From assembly GCA_017430675.1 (NCBI GenBank), contig JAFRMM010000039.1, positions 1 to 10,610 on the forward strand: a stretch of DNA of 10,610 bases, in the 5' to 3' direction. Positions 6,618 through 10,610 of this stretch are shown one piece after another. The DNA comes from Prevotella sp. Lineage in GTDB: Bacteria > Bacteroidota > Bacteroidia > Bacteroidales > Bacteroidaceae. The position numbers and the translations under genes were made by a program. Positions within the stretch are counted from its first letter, which is position 1; each line of letters opens with the position of its first letter. The notes under the pieces are model-generated. The model made no database searches. It was not told where the DNA came from and saw nothing but the letters and a program-made list of their open reading frames with translations.

Positions 6618-6639
6618 CACGCAAAATCGAAAAAACTTT

Positions 6640-7923
6640 ATGAGAAAATTAATATTCACCGTCATCTTAGGCTGTATTTCCCTCTGGGCATCAGCCCAGA
6701 GCGTCCGCGAGGAGATAGCCGAGGATCCGCGCCGTTCGGCCAGTAACTACATGGCCTATCCCGAACCCACGAAGGCACTGACCCCTGACCCCAAGGGCAA
6801 GAAGCCGTTCTATATCAGCCACTACGGCCGTCATGGCTCGCGGTTCATCATCAACCACCGCGACTACGACTACCCCTACTTCACCCTTCTGCTGGCTGAC
6901 AGTCTGGGAAAATTGAATGCCAAGGGTCAGGAGATCCTGCGACGGCTGAAGATGTTGCGCGACGATGCCACCGACAGGCACGGTGAACTGACACCCTTAG
7001 GTGCCCAGCAGCACCGCGACATTGCCCGCCGCATGTACGAGCGATTCCCTGAGGTCTTCAAGGGTGATGTCTGCATCGACGCGAAGAGCACGGTCGTCAT
7101 CCGCTGCATCCTCTCGATGGAGAACGCCTTGCAAGAACTCGTAGCCCACAATCCGAAACTGCGCATCACCCACGATGCCAGCGAGCACGACATGTACTAC
7201 ATGAACCTCCGCGACCCCAAACTGAGGAAGAAGCGCATGCCGAAGGTGTCGCAGGATATCTACGATGCCTTCTGCCTGAAGCACGTCGATCCCAAGCGTC
7301 CCGTGGAGACACTCTTCAACGACACTGCCTACTCCAACAACTGTGTCAATCTGGAGCGCCTGAACTACTACATCTTCAAGAACATCTCCATCGCCCAGAA
7401 CACGGAACTGCGCGACAAGATCGATTTCTACGATCTCTACAACACGGATGAACTCTATGTGAACTGGCGCAAAGACAACGTATATTGGTATCTCACCTAT
7501 GGTGCCTCTCCCCAGAACGGCGGCACGCAACCCTTCTCCCAGCGCAACCTCCTGCGGAAGATCATCCAGGAGGCCGACAGTTGTATCGCGCTACCACGTC
7601 CTGGTGCCACACTGCGCTTCGGCCACGAGACGATGGTCATGCCCCTCGTCTGTCTGCTGGGCATCAACGGCTACGATATCCAGATCGACGATGTGGAACA
7701 GTTAGAGGAAAAAGGCTGGGTGAACTACCGCATCTTCCCCATGGGCGCCAATGTCCAGTTTATCTTCTACCGCAAGAACCCCAAGGATCGTGACGTGCTC
7801 TTCAAGGTACTGCTCAACGAGGAAGAGGCCACACTGCCCCTCGCCACGGACTGCGCCCCCTACTACCACTGGAGCGACTTCCGCGAGCACTATCTCAAGA
7901 TGCTCGACAATTATCAGGAATAA
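6640..7923 (+). CDS. Secreted histidine acid phosphatase, branch 2 (MINPP/phytase-like)
   Basis: A 427-residue protein beginning with a Sec signal peptide (MRKLIFTVILGCISLWASAQ, cleavage likely after residue 18 or 20). The catalytic RHGSR motif is at 64-68 with nucleophile H65. ELTPLG at 116-121 is the conserved loop of the alpha domain, and S150-T-V-V-I-R155 carries another expected phosphate-binding Arg. The C-terminal proton-donor motif reads GHET at 328-331 (H329-E330). This layout fits the clade-2 histidine phosphatases that act on inositol phosphates and other phosphomonoesters in the periplasm or on the cell surface. MINPP proper has HAE at the C-terminal motif; here it is HE, so inositol-phosphate specificity is not certain. 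The start is set by the signal peptide and the promoter 22 bases upstream; the frame is open further upstream, but that part lies over the divergent gene. It ends 9 bases from the convergent neighbour. Confidence 0.9.
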   Translation: MRKLIFTVILGCISLWASAQSVREEIAEDPRRSASNYMAYPEPTKALTPDPKGKKPFYISHYGRHGSRFIINHRDYDYPYFTLLLADSLGKLNAKGQEILRRLKMLRDDATDRHGELTPLGAQQHRDIARRMYERFPEVFKGDVCIDAKSTVVIRCILSMENALQELVAHNPKLRITHDASEHDMYYMNLRDPKLRKKRMPKVSQDIYDAFCLKHVDPKRPVETLFNDTAYSNNCVNLERLNYYIFKNISIAQNTELRDKIDFYDLYNTDELYVNWRKDNVYWYLTYGASPQNGGTQPFSQRNLLRKIIQEADSCIALPRPGATLRFGHETMVMPLVCLLGINGYDIQIDDVEQLEEKGWVNYRIFPMGANVQFIFYRKNPKDRDVLFKVLLNEEEATLPLATDCAPYYHWSDFREHYLKMLDNYQE

Positions 7924-7932
7924 AAGGCTTTC

Positions 7933-9036
7933 TTATTTCTGGACGACCTTTCGTCCGTTTTTGATGACGATGCCCTTATAGGAGGCATCGACCTTCTGGC
8001 CTGCGAGATTATAGATAGCATCATGGCCAGACTTCGCAGACTCCAGAGACCTGATAGCCGTCGTGCCACCCTTCTTCTCGTAGATCTCGACCTTCTTGAC
8101 GACTGTGGTTCCCACAACCCATCCGAAACTGAGTGCTAAATCTGAATAGAGTACTCCCTCTATTCCACTTGCGTGATAATCGAGGAACTTTACATCCACC
8201 ACCTGAAAATCGTCGCTCACTGTTACAGGCACTTCACTGTTGAAAGAGGGGAAATCCCCGTCCGGCGTCTGATTCTCGCGAAATAAAGTCACCTGATATG
8301 TACCAGAAGAAGGAACCTTCATGGTCATGCGGACGAGGTAATCGCTCCCCTGCTCAAGAGGGACGGGTCCAGCAATGAACTGATAAAATGTCCACATCTC
8401 CTCTTGCATACTGGGATTGGTAACAGCCAGTCCCTCATCCGTCAACTCCTTAATGATATCCCCCATATCATAAAAGGGATAGACATCGACATCTTCCCAG
8501 TTCATCTCATAAACCAGATTCCAGCCATCATCAATGTCAGTACCATTTAAGTCGATCACCTGAACCTTCACGACCACATTCCTACCTGGCAGATGTCCGC
8601 ACTGGTAGGACAACATGGCATCAGTACATGATGTTGGATAATCCAAGAAGTCGATGGTGTATTCCTGAAGACCTTTTTTGACATCAATAACAACAGCCTT
8701 GGCAGCACCACTTCCATCCCAACTACATAAGTCCAGACGTAATTCTCCGTCACAAGGAAACTCAGCAGTCAGTTTGACCTGATACTGTCCGCCAGCCTCC
8801 AGTTTATCAATTTGTCCGAGGATCGCCACCTGTGGCTCCCAGTAATTGGCATCAGGAAAAGGATTAGAATTGATGAGATATCCCTCTTCTATAACGACAG
8901 GCGGATCTATCTCCCCCCAACAACCATCATACCAGCCAACTGGCATTTCTGACCAATCCCTCTCTGCAATTACTGTCTGGGCATTCGTGCCAACAGTTAT
9001 TATGACCATCGTAAGTATTAAAACCAACTTTTTCAT
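7933..9036 (-). CDS. Secreted protein with two beta-sandwich-like modules and a T9SS-like C-terminal tail
   Basis: 367 residues from the ATG at 9036; an ATG at 9042 is nearly as good. An upstream GTG at 9057 lies only 3 bases from the -7 box and cannot be within the transcript. Residues 1-20 are a signal peptide (MKKLVLILTM...TNAQ). Two modules follow, about 22-163 and 172-320. They share a pattern: a short Trp-containing start, YQVKLTAEFP or YLVRMTMKVP, a strand run, FLDY (130-133 and 285-288), then VVVKVQVID or TVVKKVEIYE. Such folds resemble carbohydrate-binding jelly rolls. Residues about 326-367 (AIYNLAGQKV, YKGIVIKNGRKVV) look like the short sorting tail common on Prevotella exported proteins using the Por (type IX) system. 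No catalytic motif is visible. Glycan or surface binding is inferred, not shown. Confidence 0.8.
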   Translation of the reverse strand: MKKLVLILTMVIITVGTNAQTVIAERDWSEMPVGWYDGCWGEIDPPVVIEEGYLINSNPFPDANYWEPQVAILGQIDKLEAGGQYQVKLTAEFPCDGELRLDLCSWDGSGAAKAVVIDVKKGLQEYTIDFLDYPTSCTDAMLSYQCGHLPGRNVVVKVQVIDLNGTDIDDGWNLVYEMNWEDVDVYPFYDMGDIIKELTDEGLAVTNPSMQEEMWTFYQFIAGPVPLEQGSDYLVRMTMKVPSSGTYQVTLFRENQTPDGDFPSFNSEVPVTVSDDFQVVDVKFLDYHASGIEGVLYSDLALSFGWVVGTTVVKKVEIYEKKGGTTAIRSLESAKSGHDAIYNLAGQKVDASYKGIVIKNGRKVVQK

Positions 9037-9059
9037 AACCATTATTTTTTTCGACACTG

Positions 9060-9067
9060 CAAAGATA
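9060..9067 (-). promoter_or_regulatory. Bacteroidetes -7 promoter element for the secreted two-module protein
   Basis: TATCTTTG on the minus strand matches TAnnTTTG, with GCA directly after. It sits 24 bases above the ATG at 9036. No clear -33 TTTG is seen. The flank CTTTTCG just upstream recurs at the toxin-antitoxin promoter. Confidence 0.6.
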
Positions 9068-9078
9068 CGAAAAGTTTT
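9062..9078. repeat. 17-bp direct repeat, copy 1
   Basis: AAGATACGAAAAGTTTT is identical to the sequence at 10091-10107. It overlaps the -7 region of the secreted protein gene. The two copies lie on either side of the toxin-antitoxin operon in the same orientation. Confidence 0.75.
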
Positions 9079-9223
9079 GGAATATTGTTTGCTTTCGGAG
9101 GAAAAAGTGTAGAAATATAGTTAGTTTTCAGGATAACAACTTAAATACCTTAAAGATTATGGCTAAAGTAGAGTATTATGCTAAAGAGAACAGCAAGGGT
9201 AGGTCGAAGTAGATGAAATCAAA

Positions 9224-9263
9224 AATTCGGCAAGCAAAGGTCAGAAACTTTGCTTGCCGAATT
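9224..9263 (-). terminator. Strong hairpin terminator downstream of the XRE gene
   Basis: Arms 9224-9239 and 9248-9263 pair over 16 bases without mismatch (AATTCGGCAAGCAAAG and its complement) around an 8-base loop. On the minus strand the stem runs straight into TTTTTGATTTC, a good Rho-independent tail. It lies 22 bases after the stop of the XRE gene, so it should end the antitoxin-toxin-XRE transcript. On the plus strand the T-run is poor. Confidence 0.85.
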
Positions 9264-9284
9264 AACTTCCGTCTAAATGGTATC

Positions 9285-9509
9285 TTATCCAAATGCCAGA
9301 GGCTGCGACACCTCGAAACGTAGGCCGAGCGCACTGAGGATTCTAAGGAACATACCAGCACCAGGCTCTACGCTGCCGTTCTCGACACGCGAGATATACG
9401 ACTTGTTGCTACCCACACGTTGGGCAAGTTCCTGCTGGGTGACTTTCACTCGCTTACGTGATTCATAAATAATCTGGCCAACGCTCATTTTGTCACTTTG
9501 AGGTTTCAT
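9285..9509 (-). CDS. XRE-family helix-turn-helix regulator, third gene of the TA operon
   Basis: A 74-residue protein that is almost entirely one lambda-repressor-like domain. The helix-turn-helix lies at about 24-45 (TQQELAQRVGSNKSYISRVENG), followed by the usual third and fourth helices (MFLRILSALGLRFEV). An ATG at residue 8 (MSVGQII, at 9488) is an alternative start. It begins 9 bases after the toxin gene on the same strand and is followed by a terminator. Proteins of this size serve as antitoxins (HigA type) or as autoregulators of toxin-antitoxin operons. Because a candidate antitoxin already precedes the toxin here, a role as transcriptional repressor of the operon is the simplest inference. 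DNA binding is well supported; the exact role is not. Confidence 0.85.
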   Translation of the reverse strand: MKPQSDKMSVGQIIYESRKRVKVTQQELAQRVGSNKSYISRVENGSVEPGAGMFLRILSALGLRFEVSQPLAFG

Positions 9510-9518
9510 AGCAGCATA

Positions 9519-9824
9519 CTATCTTTTCTTATACTTCTTGTCAAACAAATCGGAGTGGGTTCCAGTGTTCAGTAGCACAAGGACAAGTTCTTGATTGCGT
9601 ATCTCCCAAATAAGCAGCCAGTCGGGCTGGATGTGGCATTCCCATTGACCCTTACGGTCGCCTGTTAAGATGTGGGCTTGGTACTTTTCTTCGAGTTGTT
9701 CACCATTGAGCAATTTACCCACTACTGTCCACAACTCGTCCATCGGCAGGCCGCGTCGCTTGCAGAGTTTCATGTTCTGCTTGCACTCGCCTGTGATGCG
9801 TAGTTTGTATTTCGTGCTCATCAT
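9519..9824 (-). CDS. yafQ: YafQ-family type II toxin (RelE superfamily mRNA interferase)
   Basis: 101 residues with the YafQ pattern. In E. coli YafQ the residues needed for ribosome-dependent mRNA cleavage are H50, H63, D67, W68, H87 and F91. Their counterparts are all here: H51 (AHILTG), H64, D68 and W69 (ECHIQPDW), H90 and F94 (TGTHSDLF). The N-terminus (FKxxxKxCKRRG-like, QNMKLCKRRGL) is also typical, so the toxin looks catalytically intact. The start overlaps the antitoxin stop by four bases (ATGA at 9824-9821), the usual coupling in TA pairs; an ATG one codon later is possible. The gene is followed 9 bases later by an XRE regulator. The family call is firm; toxicity is inferred. Confidence 0.93.
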   Translation of the reverse strand: MMSTKYKLRITGECKQNMKLCKRRGLPMDELWTVVGKLLNGEQLEEKYQAHILTGDRKGQWECHIQPDWLLIWEIRNQELVLVLLNTGTHSDLFDKKYKKR

Positions 9825-10063
9825 TCTATCTCTTTGATAAGGTCATCCAGACTATCGTATTCATACACACGCCCTTCGTCGAGATCGCGAAGTGAACGCT
9901 CGTAGGAAGAATAACGCTTATGACGAGGAAGAGTGATTTTTCCTACGCCTTTGAGCATGCTGATGGCTTTCTTAATGTCCTTCAGCATCGACATGTCCTC
10001 AATGTTGACCAATATCTGCCCTTCTGCAGGAGCCGTTGTTAAGTTTGCCATAATCTTGTTCAT
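9821..10063 (-). CDS. Putative antitoxin partner of the YafQ-type toxin
   Basis: An 80-residue, charged protein directly before and overlapping the toxin gene, the position of an antitoxin. I do not recognise a DinJ/RelB ribbon-helix-helix sequence in it. The N-terminal half (ILVNIEDMSMLKDIKKAISMLKGVGKI, residues 17-43) could form a dimerising or DNA-binding fold. The C-terminal half (YERSLRDLDEGRVYEYDSLDDLIKEIE) is acidic and probably disordered when free, as expected for a segment that wraps and blocks a RelE-fold toxin. Two starts are possible, at 10063 (MNKIMAN) or 10051 (MANLTT). Function is inferred from position, size and composition. Confidence 0.8.
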   Translation of the reverse strand: MNKIMANLTTAPAEGQILVNIEDMSMLKDIKKAISMLKGVGKITLPRHKRYSSYERSLRDLDEGRVYEYDSLDDLIKEIE

Positions 10064-10088
10064 TTATGATTTTGTCGTTTATGGTTGC

Positions 10089-10096
10089 ATAAGATA
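10089..10096 (-). promoter_or_regulatory. Probable -7 element of the toxin-antitoxin operon (imperfect)
   Basis: On the minus strand CGTATCTTATGCA resembles the other -7 regions in this window (CGTATATTTGCA, CGTATCTTTGCA), but TATCTTAT matches TAnnTTTG only in part. It lies 26 bases above the antitoxin start. TTTATG(A/G)TT is repeated at 10063-10071 and 10078-10086, between this box and the gene, and could be an operator. Confidence 0.4.
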
Positions 10097-10107
10097 CGAA
10101 AAGTTTT
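10091..10107. repeat. 17-bp direct repeat, copy 2
   Basis: This copy is identical to 9062-9078. It overlaps the proposed -7 region of the toxin-antitoxin operon. Beyond it the two flanks retain a looser likeness (GGAG followed by an A-run and TAG). Confidence 0.75.
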
Positions 10108-10169
10108 CAAATCAAGCAACTTTTATGGAGAAAAATAGGCAACAAGTAGGATTTGTGCCAAATTGTTTG

Positions 10170-10177
10170 TATTTTTG
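10170..10177 (+). promoter_or_regulatory. Bacteroidetes -7 promoter element for the AlkD-like gene
   Basis: TATTTTTG matches TAnnTTTG and lies 53 bases before the ATG at 10231. A TTTG at 10152-10155 is the only nearby -33 candidate, with a 14-base spacer that is short. The intervening leader shows no clear structure. Confidence 0.5.
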
Positions 10178-10230
10178 TCGGCAAGAACAATACATAAGTA
10201 ATAGGATAAATGCGAGACTACCCCGATAAG

Positions 10231-10610
10231 ATGACAACGGCAAAGAAAATCATTGAGTATATGGAGTCGCTGCGCAATGAGGAGCAGCGCAAGAATCTGA
10301 TGCGTTTTTTCAAGACGGCACCAGGGGAGTATGGCTATGGAGACGAGTTCTTTGGGCATTGGCTGTTGCTGCCTACTTGTCTTAGAGGCCAGGATGCAGG
10401 TCTTCACAAGGACTACAAACTGCATCTGCTCGACGAACTGGCAGCCAGCGACAATCTCTGGAAGCAACGCATGAGCATCGTCTGTTCGTGGAAGACCTCG
10501 CAGCAGGGTGCCCCTTCTTGGTGCCTGCGTTATGCCGAGATTCACCTGCATCATCCCCACGACCTGATGCATAAGGCCGTAGGCTGGATGCTGCGCGAGA
10601 TGGGCAAGCG
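10231..10610 (+). CDS. DNA alkylation repair protein (AlkD-like) with internal in-frame deletion; cut by window edge
   Basis: The frame is open from the ATG at 10231 through the right edge (126 codons seen). AlkD proteins are HEAT-like-repeat glycosylases that excise N3- and N7-alkylpurines. Residues 1-42 match the family N-terminus (FFKTAPGEYGYGDEFFG). Residues about 66-126 match its C-terminal part (LAASDNLWKQRMSIV, HPHDLMHKAVGWMLREMGKR). The section that normally joins them, roughly 75 residues with the VPxxR motif and the WD-x2-D segment carrying the catalytic Asp (D113 in B. cereus AlkD), is absent. Only about 25 residues (HWLLLPTCLRG...) intervene, and these resemble the end of the missing part. 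The Arg of LWKQR (R148 equivalent) remains. The frame is kept across the junction. The protein is probably inactive as a glycosylase, or the gene is decaying; a shortened functional derivative cannot be excluded. Confidence 0.85.
   Translation, partial: MTTAKKIIEYMESLRNEEQRKNLMRFFKTAPGEYGYGDEFFGHWLLLPTCLRGQDAGLHKDYKLHLLDELAASDNLWKQRMSIVCSWKTSQQGAPSWCLRYAEIHLHHPHDLMHKAVGWMLREMGK

Noticed and set aside
6571..6624. 18-codon N-terminal extension of the unknown gene upstream of rpoN
   Set aside because: The extension covers the divergent promoter, and the -7 box at 6597-6590 lies inside it.
6445..6639. 65-codon N-terminal extension of the histidine phosphatase frame
   Set aside because: It would precede the promoter at 6610-6617, overlap the divergent gene, and bury the signal peptide that begins at 6640.
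7921..7935. Hairpin between the phosphatase gene and its convergent neighbour
   Set aside because: Only 9 bases separate the two stops. AAAGG/CTTT is too short a pairing to support a terminator.
9037..9057. GTG start at 9057 for the two-module secreted protein
   Set aside because: It lies 3 bases from the -7 box and above the expected transcript start. The ATG at 9036 gives a standard signal peptide.
10141..10176. Minus-strand TTGGCAC as part of a sigma-54 promoter near the TA operon
   Set aside because: No TTGC follows at the required spacing after TGGCAC, so the -24/-12 pattern is not met.
10123..10572. Minus-strand open frame of 149 codons at the right end
   Set aside because: It is antisense to the AlkD-like gene, whose plus-strand frame carries clear family motifs.

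Overview
The window looks like chromosomal DNA from a Bacteroidales bacterium, most likely Prevotella/Segatella or a close relative. The evidence is: several intergenic gaps carry the Bacteroidetes -7 promoter element TAnnTTTG; one secreted protein ends in a short tail typical of Prevotella exported proteins; the phosphatase, PurE, Sir2 and YafQ sequences are of Bacteroidales type; and base composition is near 50% GC with AT-rich gaps. Genus is inferred from protein style, not from a marker gene.

Layout. 1-960 (minus): two FKBP-type peptidyl-prolyl isomerases, a cytoplasmic one followed by a lipoprotein that runs off the left edge, separated by a 7-bp-period tandem repeat. 1104-1799 (plus): a zinc-free Sir2-type deacylase, divergent from the FKBP pair and convergent with ispG; one hairpin serves as terminator for both. 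6570-1832 (minus): a five-gene transcription unit in the order unknown conserved protein, rpoN (sigma-54), membrane PAP2-family protein, purE and ispG. The first three genes are joined by ATGA overlaps. The purE-ispG gap is a 10-bp-period CTAGGAT repeat. 6640-7923 (plus): a secreted histidine acid phosphatase related to MINPP phytases, sharing an overlapping, nearly palindromic divergent promoter with the rpoN unit. 9036-7933 (minus): a secreted protein with two similar beta-sandwich-like modules and a C-terminal tail resembling a type IX secretion signal.

The right end is accessory in character. 10063-9285 (minus) is an antitoxin / YafQ-type toxin / XRE regulator operon, a possible three-gene toxin-antitoxin module, ending in a strong hairpin terminator. 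Divergent from it, 10231 to the window end (plus) is an AlkD-like DNA alkylation repair gene whose central catalytic segment appears to be missing in frame. A 17-bp direct repeat lies on either side of the toxin-antitoxin operon.

No rRNA, tRNA, CRISPR array, insertion sequence or phage gene was seen. Most of the window is housekeeping. The unusual parts are the TA operon with its neighbouring AlkD deletion, the two helical-scale intergenic repeats, and the unknown protein translationally coupled to rpoN.
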